A stretch of DNA of 64,000 nucleotides from the NCBI GenBank assembly GCA_031772625.1, contig CM062805.1, positions 802,805,592 to 802,869,591 of the forward strand, written 5' to 3'. Source of the stretch: Pinus tabuliformis (Eukaryota > Streptophyta > Pinopsida > Pinales > Pinaceae). Each line of letters opens with the position of its first letter. The first letter of the stretch is position 1. The notes beneath the pieces are model-generated. The model made no database searches. It was not told where the DNA came from and saw nothing but the letters and a program-made list of their open reading frames with translations. Below are positions 23,301-34,140 of the stretch, piece by piece. Both the position numbers and the translations under genes were made by a program.

Positions 23301-23957
23301 TTGAATACCCTCTCTTTCTCCAAATTCATGAATTTCTCATGAATTTTGTCAGCAATGAATGTGGTATAATCATACTGGACAGCTGGGGGCTGTCCTAGAG
23401 TGAACATGGATAGCATTACCAAGATTGTTTCATCCACAAACTCACTGGTATTGAATCCTAAAATTCAGGATATCATATCCACTAGCAGTCTCCCTGTTTC
23501 ATTGAACCAGACATGTAGATAAGGAGGAGGTTTCTGGGGCTGATATTCTGGCCGCATGAACAACTGGCCAATCCTTGTGACCTCTGAGCTGGGAAGCTTG
23601 GCACCTTGTTTGAGCAGAAAATTCATAGAAAGGGGCACCAGAGGTTTAGTTGGCTCAAAGCTTAGGATCTCATTTATGGATGGAGGAGTGATGTGAAATA
23701 AAATAGTCCCAGATGGACCCAAAACTACTCTTTGAGAGGGTTCATAGTGTTCACAACACTGATGAATCAAGTCTAGGAATACATTCAACAACACTTATGT
23801 GTTTCTTCTTCAGCTCACAAATGGTTTCTATGTGATATTTGTTACTTATCTCAACTGTTTCTTTGATTTGATAATCCCGGTCAGCAAGGGCCAACCATTC
23901 CAGGTTCTTATGTGGGGCATTCAGGGGTGAAATATTCAGTGCCACAGGGGTCTCCAT
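20370..23957 (-). pseudogene. LTR-encoded coiled-coil protein, copy in 3' LTR
   Basis: Homologue of the 1,211-codon frame in the other LTR, read on the minus strand from METPVALN at 23,957. It is more damaged: a net 53-bp deletion near 23,789 and indels near 23,215 and 20,590 shift the frame, stops are present (for example near 21,360 and 22,808), and the normal stop is lost. Where the other copy has TAG stops this copy usually has CAG or CAA, so most stops are private to one LTR. Coiled-coil segments are at 20,553-21,200 and 21,360-21,629, and Q/E-rich segments at 22,014-22,622. Confidence 0.75.
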
Positions 23958-24314
23958 TGCTTAGTTCTCACTTGAAGTTGAATTTGTGCTTTGGTTTAGC
24001 AAAACTGGCAGTGAACAGTGAATTATAGTCGATGGGATGACTTGCAGAGATGAGAATGAAGGTGAATTTGGCTAACAAGGAGCAACAGCTTGTTGAGAGG
24101 GTGAAAGTAGCCAATGCTGGGAGTGAGTGCTGCCTTTTCAGTGGACTTTGTCTGCTAATGGTTTTAAGTCACAAATGCGCAGGAAGCTGTGGGAAGTGGG
24201 CGAAATTTGAACAATGGGAGCCCTTTCACATGAACTTGGGGCCAAACTGGCAGATGGAGGGTCTTAGAATTCAGGAATTTGAGTAGTTATTATGCTTTTT
24301 TCTGTTTGTCTCCT

Positions 24315-24326
24315 TTTTTATATATA
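24315..24326 (-). promoter_or_regulatory. Putative TATA box of element A LTR
   Basis: On the minus strand this reads TATATATAAAAA, about 360 bp upstream of the LTR gene start at 23,957. The other LTR has TATATAAAAAAA at about 38,135-38,146, also about 360 bp upstream of its start. A transcript starting here would carry the LTR gene as its first ORF, ahead of Gag. Confidence 0.45.
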
Positions 24327-26236
24327 CTGCAGAGAACTCGGAAGACCAGGGTACACAAAGGAAATCGGTAAATACCTGGGGACTGTGAGGCCGACGGTGT
24401 TGAAGGTTGATGAACTTACAGCGCCAGCAGCTCAGGGCACGAATTTTGCAGTTGGCAGACAATCGACGTAAAACAACATGCAAGGGTGCACAGTAATTGT
24501 CCAATAGAAATACGAAAAAACGAAGATTTTGGGCGAATATATGGAAAAAAAGGGATTTGGCGCCTTTTTGTAAATGACATCAGCATGATGTCACTGGTCG
24601 GGCCTGGGTACGGCAGGTGACGTGGCGATGTATGACTGGGCTGATGTGGAGGGATGACGCGGTGGCCATGTTGGATAGAGAGTGAACCGATAGTAGGCGT
24701 GTCTGCTGATGTGGGCAATGAGGTAGGGGCGGGAAGCAAACAGTGGTAAGCGGCATTTATCAGACCGCTTTTGGTACGGGCCTGGTAATGGTCAGAGGCC
24801 ACCCGATCCAATAACAAATGGGCACGCGTCCCTAGAACTACATCACCCTCTGACAGTTTTCGGGCGCTAACGGACGGATAGCAGAGGGGCTCTGAAATGC
24901 CCGATGACTGTCGGATGGGAGGGCCCAGATCCGATGACGGACGGGAGGACAAGCCGCCAGCGCGATAACGGCGGGACCCAACCATTATAAAATTATTTCT
25001 TTTGATACAAAGCAGATACACAAAACCTTGGATAAATGGTAAATGTGGGTTTACGGGAACTTTATACAAGTGATGTGGAAAAGAGGGAATTAATATTATG
25101 AAGGGTATAACAGGTGAGGGTTATTAAATTAACCAGGTGTTAATTTAACTCCCAAACATAGCCTAGAGAACTATATACATGAAAGCCTTAGATTTTGTCA
25201 TGCTTCCTGAACTTTAAAATATATGGCTATAATGCCCAAAGAGGGGGGGGGGGGGTATTTACGTATTTTTGGGTTTTTGTATAAAATATGATAATAGTAG
25301 GGGGAGGGGAACACCTAGGGAGTTAAATAGTAAGGTTAGAAGTCAATATGAATTGGAGATGTGAAAGAGGAACAAAGAGCTAAGTTTTGAGAAGTAAACT
25401 TAGATTTTGAGGCAGATGAGAGTGAGAAATGATCTTACACAAGAAATGTGGCTTTCTTGTGTGATAGAAACCAACACCTTGGCTTAATACTTCACAAAAG
25501 ATAAAGTGGTGCTAGGACTTGTTGGGTATGTCCCAAGGTCCATTGGAGGGATGTTAGAAAGGGATTTTCTCAGGGAAACAGGGGAAATTAGACATGCTTC
25601 CATATTTTGTTATCAAAATGTTGAATAGACAGCTTTGTTCTAGCCAATATAAACTTTCTTTGTCAAGCTAACATATGAAGAAAATCAGGCTTCGACAACC
25701 CCTGTCTACCTACCCATCTTAGTACCTAGCATTTTTTGTTACTTCAGGGAGGGTGCACTTAGACTTGCAAAGCCTCAATTGATCTTTTCCTTTTCTTTTC
25801 AAATAATTTGCTATCTAAAACTACCCTTATCACTCCCAAGGGCCCAGATTAAGCAGTTGGGCACCATTGTTCTCTACCTAACTACTAATCTGCCAAGCTT
25901 AAATTGTTTGGACAAATTTTTCTTTCTCTAGTCTAGAACAGGCGATTTAAAACATGGCATGGCCCAGCTTGAACTGTTGGGCCATCCATCAAGATAGCAG
26001 TGGCATTTTGGTAGGCCACTTTCCTGGTCTTTCTTTGTGGTTCATTTCAATTATTTTTTCTGACCAATTCATTTTCTTGCCTTTTGATTATTCTTTTAAG
26101 GCATACCCTCTTTACATTTTTTAACTGTCTGTCTCCTTCACAAAAATAGAACCTTTGTGTCATCAAAGATGAACATTTTTGGCACTTCCACTATCAATCA
26201 TGAAAAATGAAACCCTATTGGTATAGGAGGCTAACA

Positions 26237-26648
26237 GTGGCTCCACTTGGGGATGACTTTTCCAGATGAAAAGTCAAGAACAGCAGGTCAGATCGCCTTG
26301 TTTTTCCCAATCTTGTTGCAGCCTGAATCCTCCTTTTGTTAAAGACCATTCATCTGAATCTTTAGGAACTTATATGAAATAGCCTGCAAGCTGATTTGTT
26401 GTGAAATTACAGCTCTGTTTTTACTTGTTTCTCTGAGTGTTCCTCATCACCTTGATAGTTCCCATGTGTTTTCTCTTGATTTCCAATGATAGGGTCAAAA
26501 TATATATCAAAAATGGTGCAACACCTTGGTCCTTCTCAAAATCAAGTTCACTTGGACCTTTATCTATCTGTTGTAAATAAACATACTGAAAATATAAATA
26601 TTTATGTACAATGTGTGGTTCTGTAGTGTTTCCTCAATGGTGGTCAAA
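26237..26648 (-). other. Element A 3' untranslated region
   Basis: Lies between the integrase stop and the 3' LTR. No ORF. Next to the LTR the minus strand reads AAGTGGAGCCAC, a weak polypurine tract. Confidence 0.5.
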
Positions 26649-27104
26649 CTAATGCTTGAGCATCCTCCCATTGACTGGGCCTTCCTCAGTGTTTAAGCCA
26701 TCCAAACTCTTTAGAAAATAGGTGTTATTACCTTGTACAACATAAATGACATATGTTCCCTTCCACAAGGAATCAAATTTACCATGTTTTCCTTTGTCCT
26801 CCCTCCTGGAATCCCATCTCAACACTTTGCTTCCTATGAAGAAGTCTTCAGCTTTGGTTATTTTGTCAAATATTCTTTTGAGCTTCTCTTGCAGTATTTG
26901 GGTTGTCTGATAGACTTCCTCTCTTGTTTGTTGTAGGTGAATTTTCTGATTGATCCTTCTTTGGATGTCATTTGGCTGAGCTTGTATCTCTTGCAGCAAC
27001 TTGATTACAGGGATTCCCAAAGATGAAGGAAATATTGCTTCCATTCCATAAACAAGTTCATATGGGCTTGTGCCAATGGATCTTTTAGTGGTCAACCTAT
27101 CTGC
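26649..27104 (-). pseudogene. Element A integrase C-terminal region
   Basis: In frame with the pol ORF upstream but separated by one TAG (27,102-27,104) that stands where tryptophan is usual. It starts with DRLTTKRSIGTSPYELVYGMEAIFP, the conserved end of the gypsy integrase core, then a coiled helix (REEVYQTTQILQEKLK) and a basic DNA-binding tail with a GKHGKFDSLWKGTYVI motif, the GPY/F-like module. No chromodomain is seen. Confidence 0.85.
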
Positions 27105-29342
27105 CTATAGTGCATTTACCAGCTTCTTATGCCAATTATTTTTGTTCTCCTCCCAAACTTTCTTGATGATGTTGATGAGGCTTTTATTGGAAGAGTCAGC
27201 TAGGCCATTGCCTTGCGGATAATAAGCTGTGGAATGACCCAAGGTCATATGATATTTATGGCAAAAGTTGATCATTTTTTTGGACTTGAAAGCAGCAGCA
27301 TTGTCTGTAATAATTTTATCTGGACAGCCAAACCTGGACAAGATGTTGGTTTCTAGAAATTGTATAATGATGGAGTCATTGGCTTGCCTACAAGGGATGG
27401 CTTCTATCCATTTGGTAAAATAGTCTATTGCAGTCAAAATCCACCTATGCTGACCAGAGGATGAAGGGTGGATTTCACCAATGAAGTCTAAACCCCATTG
27501 TTGGAATGGTCTCTCAGTTGAGATAGGCTTGAGTGGTAAAGGCAACAACTTTCTCTTGCCTTCAAAGATTTGGCATTTGTGACAGGACATTACAAATTTT
27601 CTCACATCAGTAAATAAGGAGGGCCAATAGAAACCAGCCCTTAGGATCTTATCAATTGTGGATTTCCAGTATAAATTTCCTCCACAGTCACCTGCATGAA
27701 ATTCCTTGAGGACATTGTCAGTTTCATCATATGTTAAACATTTGAGTAAGATTCCTTCATGATTTCTCCAAAACAAAACATTATCTATGCTACAAAACTT
27801 TGATGCTTTCATTTTAAAGAACCTTTTCTTAGTTCTGGACAACCCTGGAGGAGCTTGCAGGTTTAACAATACAAAACATATATCAGCATACCAAGGAGAT
27901 TGCAAAAAGGCTTGGTTGATCTGTGGAGTCATCATCTCCTCTTTGTTGTCCAGTTCATTAATGTCAAGGGCTTGAAAATTGGTTTCAGTCATTAGCTTGG
28001 CTAGACCTTGTCCTTTTATCAGTTTGGTAGGCTTGATTTCAATGTCATATTCTAAGATATTGGCATTCCATTTGCCCCTCCTGCCTTCAATTCCCTCTTG
28101 GGTTAAAATGTTTTTAACCACTGCATTTGGGACGTAGGCAATTATATGAGAGTATAAAATATAGATTCTGAAGTCTTTGATGGCCTTTACCAATGCATAG
28201 GCTTTCTTTTCCATAATCTTATATTTTAAGGGGGCATCTCTAAGGGCTCTGCTAAAAAATGCAATGGGTTTTTCACATCCTTGGTCATCTTTTTGTAACA
28301 GGACAGCAACAATTGTATGCTCAGATGCAAAGGAAAAAATGATGAAATCTCTATCAAACCTAGGGCTTGTTAGGACGGGTGTGTTTGTCAATGCTCTTTT
28401 GATATCCTCAAAGGATTGTTTAGCTTCCATGGTCCATTTGACCTTAGAATCCTTCTTCAACATATTATTCAACAGTCTTATTAACTCGGCCAGATTAGGA
28501 ATGAATCTTCTCAAGAAATTAATCTTTCCTAAAAAACCTTGTAGTTCTTTGATATTTCTTGGATGGGGAACCTGAAGGATAGCTTGAATTCTGTCTGGAT
28601 CAATCCTAATACCATCTCTTGAGATTATGTGCCCTAGGAGTTTACCTTCCTCTAGGCCAAACAATGATTTTTTGGGATTCAAAGACATGCCATATTTTCT
28701 ACAAATTAAGAAAACCTGTCTCAAATGTTCTAAATGTTCCTGGTCTGATTTTGAAAAGGCAGTAAGATCATCGAGGTAGACCACCAGAAAATCATGGAAT
28801 TCCTTGGCAAAGGCTATATCCATTGCTCTTTGGAACATGGCCCCTGCATTCTTAAGCCCAAAAGGCATTTTGACATATTTGAAAGTTCCCCAAGGTGTTG
28901 TGAAGGCAGTTTTGTCTTGATCATCAGGGTGTACTAAAATCTGATTAAATCCAGAGAATCCATCTAATAATGAAATCCTAGAGGCTCCCACTACTCTTTG
29001 CAAGATATGATCCATTTTTGGTAAGGGGTAATTGTCTTTGAGAGAGACTTTGTTCAAATTCCTTAGGTCAACACAGAGTCTGATCTCTCCCATCTTTTTC
29101 CTAGTAGGCACTAGGTTTGAAATCCATTCTGAGAAGTTGATTGGAGCAATGATTCCTGCTTCATACATACGTTTCACTTCTTTTTCAATGAGGGGAAGGA
29201 GCACTGGGTTCACTCTCCTAAGCTTTTGTTTGAAAGGTTTTTGGTTTTCCTTTAAAGGTATGGTGTGCTGAATGACTGAAGTGTCATATGACTTTAGGTC
29301 CTCATAACTCCAGGCAAAAATATCTTGAAATTCCCTGAACAA
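27105..29342 (-). pseudogene. Element A pol: RT, degenerate RNase H, integrase
   Basis: Frame of 745 codons. RT about residues 50-235 has LRLCVDLRNLN-like sequence, D127 in LLDGFSG and the catalytic YLDD at 189-192. The RNase H domain (about 325-455) has lost its acids: the TDAS position reads SFAS and the final VADALSR position reads GLAKLM. The integrase zinc motif has H549, C587 and C590, but N replaces the second histidine (GGN). Core acids are D619 (GLDFIG), D680 (ITDNAA) and D716, where glutamate is usual (GNGLAD). It is marked pseudogene because the polyprotein is split by a frameshift near 29,390 and stops on both sides. Confidence 0.9.
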
Positions 29343-29353
29343 TTCAAGGTATT

Positions 29354-30300
29354 TTAACTTCTGATCAACTGGTAATGCTTTAGATAATTTATCATTTTGG
29401 GATTTTCTGTGGTTCCAATGTTACAATCTTCAATTTCAGCATTTAGTGCTTGCATTTTTGGTTTTCTTGAGATATCATTTGAATCAAACAGATCCTCCAA
29501 AGGGGTTAAACCTGTGGGCAAAAAATTATCCTTTAACTCAATTACCTCGACTTCTGTTTCAGCTATTTCATCTACATCTATTTGCTTCAATTCTTGTATA
29601 TTTTCGTTGTTAAAGGTGGTTGGATTCAAAATCAAATTTGTTGTTTCAGCTGATATATTTTGCTTGGCTGTGAGAGCCTGCGGTTGGTCATCCATAGTGC
29701 TAGTATCAATGTTGATGCTTGAAAATTCTTCTTTTAGAGTGAGGAAGTTTTTTATTTGTGTGTCACTCTCAAAGACTTGCCAATTCTTGATGTTGTCCGG
29801 GACGGTAGGTCTATGTTTTATTTTAGCAGTGAAAGTGTGATTGGGTTTGAAAGGTAGCTTGCAAGTGCTGGCAAAGGTCGCCAAGCTATGAGCATGTAAG
29901 TTGAGCTCTCTGGAAATTTTAGTTAACTGAGATTCTGAGAAGGTATCAAGTACTTGGATGGCTGCTCCTTTATAAGCTCTTAACCTTAGATCATTTGTGG
30001 TAAAGTTTCCTTTCATCTGTTGTATGATCAGATCTGAATCTCCTAAGATTGAAACTTTGGTTGCACCCAAATTTTTTATGAGTTTGAGACCTAATAAAAG
30101 GGCCTCATACTCAGCCATATTGTTTGTGCATCGAAATTTCAACCTATACGCATGACCTTTAGCCTACTCATTGTGCATGTTGTAAATCCAGACTCCTGCC
30201 CCAGCTCCCAACTTGTTTACAGAACCATCAAATTATAAATACCATAAGGATTCATGGTCAAGGTTTGGATTGAGACTCTTAAAAAGTTGGATCATGGGCA
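29354..30300 (-). pseudogene. Element A extra RNase H (archaeal-type) upstream of RT
   Basis: Same frame as Gag-protease. After the Gag stop it reads FDGSVNKLGAGAGVWI (first catalytic D; about 30,192-30,240), NNMAEYEALLLGLKLI (catalytic E), ILGDSDLIIQQMKG (third D) and an ELNLHAHSLA motif. These match the RVT_3/archaeal-type RNase H domain known as the second RNase H of Tat-lineage gypsy elements. Two stops (YL*F and NE*A) lie within it. An acidic linker of about 150 residues follows. It would remove RNA from RNA-DNA hybrids. The usual place, as I recall, is after the first RNase H; here it precedes RT. Confidence 0.85.
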
Positions 30301-30307
30301 GATTGGT

Positions 30308-32488
30308 TTATTGTAAGTCATTTGATGCATCATTTTTCTTTGTTGTATCAACTATATGAAGAGTTCTTTGATCTTGAGAAGCACATTGTTGATTGATTCC
30401 CTTTGTCTGTGCTGCCACTAATAGTTTGGAATAAGCTTTGGTGCACATGTCAGCATTATACAAAATGAATGAATCCATGTCCGAATGTATTGAATAGATT
30501 GGGAAGTTTTGGGGCTTCTCTTGACTGCTCACCACATATTTCATTAGTGTTTCACGGTATAATCTCTTTGGCTGCCCAAAGACTGAAATGGTGGCGTAGG
30601 ACATGTCTAGTTGCAAAGATCCTTGAAGTTTGGTCCCCCAAGATCTAGATAAGAGCATACCGTACTTAGGAGGTATGTCAGCTACCACCACATCCATCAA
30701 AATTGTTTTGGTTGGGTATTGGACCAGGGATACACACAAATATTTAATCAATCCTAAGCACCTGACTTGGCTTGAATCAAATGAAAAAAGATCTTTGTAA
30801 GGTCTTGTGATGTCTAGGTCTAGTTTTTCCATTACAGATTTGGGCATTAAGTTGTGTGAGGCCCCGGAATCAAACATTGCATTGTGTAAAATCTTGTCAT
30901 GAATGTTTAAGCTGACATAGAAGGGTGGAACCCCTCCATTTGTTGTCTTTCCATTAACCTCAGGACCAAAGAGTAATTCGGGTTGATCATCTAGAACATT
31001 CACAGCATCCTTAGTATCTGATATTTGGAGTGACCTATTAATCTGTTGTCTATACACTTGATGTTTGGCCAATTCAGAAAGAGGGACAACTATCTTTAGC
31101 TTACTTATTTTTGTTTCCAAGTTAAAGGGCTTTTCCATTTCCATCTTGGCATTAAGTGCAGCGGATTTTTCCTTTTCAGCTAGATTTTCAGTAATCCTTT
31201 CTTCATGATTGGTATGATTTTGAATGAAATTAGTCCTAGATTTATTTTCAGGGATGCTGTTTGGACTAGCTTTTGAAGGATGGGATGGAGATGGCTGGTT
31301 TTCAAAGGGTTGTTGATCTGAAATATCCTCCACGGTGACTTCTCTAGGATGGGGGTTTGTTTTATCAGCAGCTTCTGGAAGAACAGTACTACCCTTGGTC
31401 TTTTTTGGTTGCTTACTGTCCTTTGGTTTAAAAGGTTCGGATACATCTATGGTTCTACTCCTTAGTTTGTACTGTTTATGTACCTCATACACCGCTGCAT
31501 CATAGCCTTCCCTAAAGTCAAAATACTCTCCTGATTTAGTTTGAAATTGATTACAATTATAGGCCTCTTGATCTTCTTGTGTTAGAAAGACCTGATGCTC
31601 ACTGTCTAGACCCATTAGGTTGATGTGAGGGTCCTCGGTTGGTTCTCTAGATGTTGAAGCCTCAGCATAATTTTCTTGAAAGGGGGGTCTAATGTGCTGG
31701 TCGGGATCAGCCTTTCCAACATTTGGATTCTGATTCTTTCTAAAATTTTGGTTTCTAGCAGTACCGGGTTGACCTTCCCATGATGATTTTCTTTCTATTG
31801 TTTCTACCCTGTCCCCAAGTCTGTCCATGCCTTTGATGATTGCATCTAGAGTTTGCTCAAATGCTAAGGATTCTTCCTTAAAAGTGGTTCTTCTTTCAGC
31901 TCTTGCCCGATTTCTTTTGGCAATCAAATTTTCCTCTACACTTACAGCTATGTTTTGCATGTCTGCCAGGGTTGCAGGGTCTCTTTCCCTTAGTTGATAT
32001 GCCATATTAGCATCAAACCCATCCAGGAATTTGATTAAGGCTAAATCAGGTGGAGGCCTAAGATTTTGGGGAATGGCATCATAAACATTGTTAAATATGG
32101 CACAATAATCTAGGATAGTCTCTTGTGGGCCTCTTCTTATAGTGTCATACTCAGATAAAATATGTAGAGGGTCCTTTTTCTTTTCCCATCTGTTCAGGAA
32201 GGATTGATAAAGAGTAACCGAATTGGGTATGGAATTTGCAGCAAGTGCTATGAACCAAGTTCTTACTTCACCTGTTAAACTTTGGACAAAAATTTTCATT
32301 CTCACATCATCATCGTTTATTTCATAGTTTTCAAAGTAATCTTGTATTTTCTTAGTATGTTGTAAGGCAGTATATGTACTGGTTCCATCAAAATAAGTGA
32401 TCTTACTTTGGTAGTCCTGAGGCATAGCCCCAGGATTACCAGGTAGTTTAAGGGGGGCATAACGATTTGCCATATTTACAGGGATCAA
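30308..32488 (-). CDS. Element A Gag-protease ORF, 726 codons, open
   Basis: A single open frame. The Gag core (about residues 28-200) includes ITYFDGTSTYTALQHTKKIQ, GEVRTWFIAL and FLNRWEKKKDPLHIL. The middle is lysine/proline-rich and low in complexity. No CCHC zinc knuckle is visible, which is unusual for Gag. The protease is C-terminal with D540-S-G-A (AMFDSGASHNLM) and the flap/end motif GMLLSRSW. It ends at TAA, but the frame continues beyond into the extra RNase H, so that stop (after DLQ) may be a mutation. The start was chosen as the first ATG after the leader. Confidence 0.88.
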   Translation of the reverse strand: MIPVNMANRYAPLKLPGNPGAMPQDYQSKITYFDGTSTYTALQHTKKIQDYFENYEINDDDVRMKIFVQSLTGEVRTWFIALAANSIPNSVTLYQSFLNRWEKKKDPLHILSEYDTIRRGPQETILDYCAIFNNVYDAIPQNLRPPPDLALIKFLDGFDANMAYQLRERDPATLADMQNIAVSVEENLIAKRNRARAERRTTFKEESLAFEQTLDAIIKGMDRLGDRVETIERKSSWEGQPGTARNQNFRKNQNPNVGKADPDQHIRPPFQENYAEASTSREPTEDPHINLMGLDSEHQVFLTQEDQEAYNCNQFQTKSGEYFDFREGYDAAVYEVHKQYKLRSRTIDVSEPFKPKDSKQPKKTKGSTVLPEAADKTNPHPREVTVEDISDQQPFENQPSPSHPSKASPNSIPENKSRTNFIQNHTNHEERITENLAEKEKSAALNAKMEMEKPFNLETKISKLKIVVPLSELAKHQVYRQQINRSLQISDTKDAVNVLDDQPELLFGPEVNGKTTNGGVPPFYVSLNIHDKILHNAMFDSGASHNLMPKSVMEKLDLDITRPYKDLFSFDSSQVRCLGLIKYLCVSLVQYPTKTILMDVVVADIPPKYGMLLSRSWGTKLQGSLQLDMSYATISVFGQPKRLYRETLMKYVVSSQEKPQNFPIYSIHSDMDSFILYNADMCTKAYSKLLVAAQTKGINQQCASQDQRTLHIVDTTKKNDASNDLQ

Positions 32489-32942
32489 TGGGACAACAGG
32501 TAGAAGGGGAACAACTGGAACAACAGGGGAAACAATAGCAGTTTGTGTATTGGATGGAGGTGTGAATAGTATGTTTTGGAAAGAGGATGAGGAAGAGGGA
32601 GAAGACTACGTTATGAGAGGATGAACTGATGGTTTAGTAGGGGTTGGGATATAACTTTGTTGAACTGCCTCAGGGCTGGAATTAGCAAATTCTTCTGGTT
32701 CATTTTGGTTCCTAAGAACCTTGGGAATCAAATTAGGATTATTGAAAATAGGTGGAGGATTTGGGTCAGGATTTTACCTGGTATGCCTGGTTCTCTTTTT
32801 AGGAGCCAGCTTCCAAATTTGTTTTTGGTATTTTTTAGAATATTATCAGAAGTATCAAGGAACTGCTCAAATTCTGGAACAACTATCTAAAGCAAACAAC
32901 TGTTGAAAAAATTTGTTCTTTCCCCAGTGGAGTTGCCAATAA
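32489..32942 (-). other. Element A leader with primer-binding site
   Basis: Next to the 5' LTR (32,923-32,940) the minus strand reads TGGCAACTCCACTGGGGA, close to the TGGCGACTCCGCTGGGGA of element B. This is a primer-binding site of the kind I associate with tRNA-Arg in Tat/Ogre-like elements. The rest of the leader (about 430 bp) holds no convincing ORF. Confidence 0.7.
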
Positions 32943-34140
32943 TGTTATCACTCAGGTTGTTCCCTTTGACTCCTAAGGGAATACGGCCGAGGTAACCACT
33001 AACCAATCTTTGGATTATAGGTTCTAGCCCACTTGCAATCAGAGAGGGCTCTCTCTTTCTGATTTAGCTTTGTTTCGGGAATTTTAGGCTAGTTATGATG
33101 CACTGAATTTTGTTTAAAGTTTGGTTGAATGATATCTTCTAACAGCTGCAATGCAATGTTCAGAGGGTTTTAGTCCATTGGGCATTGGAGTCGATGATGA
33201 TGTGTTGCTTGAGGTGTTTGGTGAGAATGATGATATTGCGGAGCCAGATGGGCATTCATGAAACAACCTTCAAATTTGGGACGTATGGATTGCAATCAGT
33301 CAGTGAGAGGCAATTAAGGTTCTTTCACTATGCTGGTGAGACCGAGAAATGAAATATTGCTCAGGAGCAACTAAGAATTCCTGAACAGTATTTACTATGA
33401 AAGATTTAGTGTAAATGTGAGCAATTAAGAATTTCACATTCATAACTAATTTTGAAGAAAACATAATTAACAACAGAGATTGAGCTTAGGGTGTTTGATA
33501 AACAAATACTGAACTATTCCTTTTCTCTGATGCTAAGACCATTAAACATACAGCATATGCGGGTTTTGTAAGCGAAGAAAATATAAAGACACGGTTTAGA
33601 AAACTTATTGTATCATGAAATAATGTAGGAATCCTGCAGCAGCAAGCAATCTCATCACAACACATCAAACAACGCAGAATTTCAGGAACTTCATCAGCTT
33701 CTTGTATTCAAAGTCTGTAATTACAATGTAGCTCTTCAGAAGAAAAATCAACAACCCCAAATAAGTTATGCGTGGGGATATATATACAAAAGTGTTTCAC
33801 AAAATATCTGAAAGATGAGTCATTAACTCATAACTTTCTTACCAACTTTCTACGAATAGTAGATACAAAACGTTATTGCTATTAAAGGATTAATAAACAA
33901 CTGTTTATCTTTGTCAGAGATCCTTGACTTTAGAACCAACTGGGCCAACCGACTGATTCGCATTCATGTCGGAAGTCTTTGCTTTCTTGCTGCTTTGCTA
34001 TGCTGTTGTTGTTGTGGTCGCATCACTTGTAATCATCCATTGGTGCCTAGTCATCATCTTTGTCATTCAGTTGCTCTTCCAAATTTGATTTCTTAGAGAA
34101 ATGTTTCTATCATGCCTCTCCACCAATCTTCAGTAGGCAA

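Larger units (their letters stand above)
19179..26236 (-). repeat. Element A 3' LTR (7,058 bp)
   Basis: Uninterrupted LTR. About 15 differences in 460 bp against 32,943 onward (about 3%). It contains the decayed LTR gene at about 20,370-23,957, a TATA-like site at 24,315-24,326, a G13 run at 25,243-25,255 and the uninterrupted sequence at 24,340-24,355 that marks the empty site of B. 24,330-26,236 holds no gene. Confidence 0.92.

Noticed and set aside
25243-25255. Poly-G runs (also 9,806 and 46,957) as regulatory elements
   Set aside because: Length differs freely between paralogous copies (13 and 10; 14 and 6), as expected for slippage.
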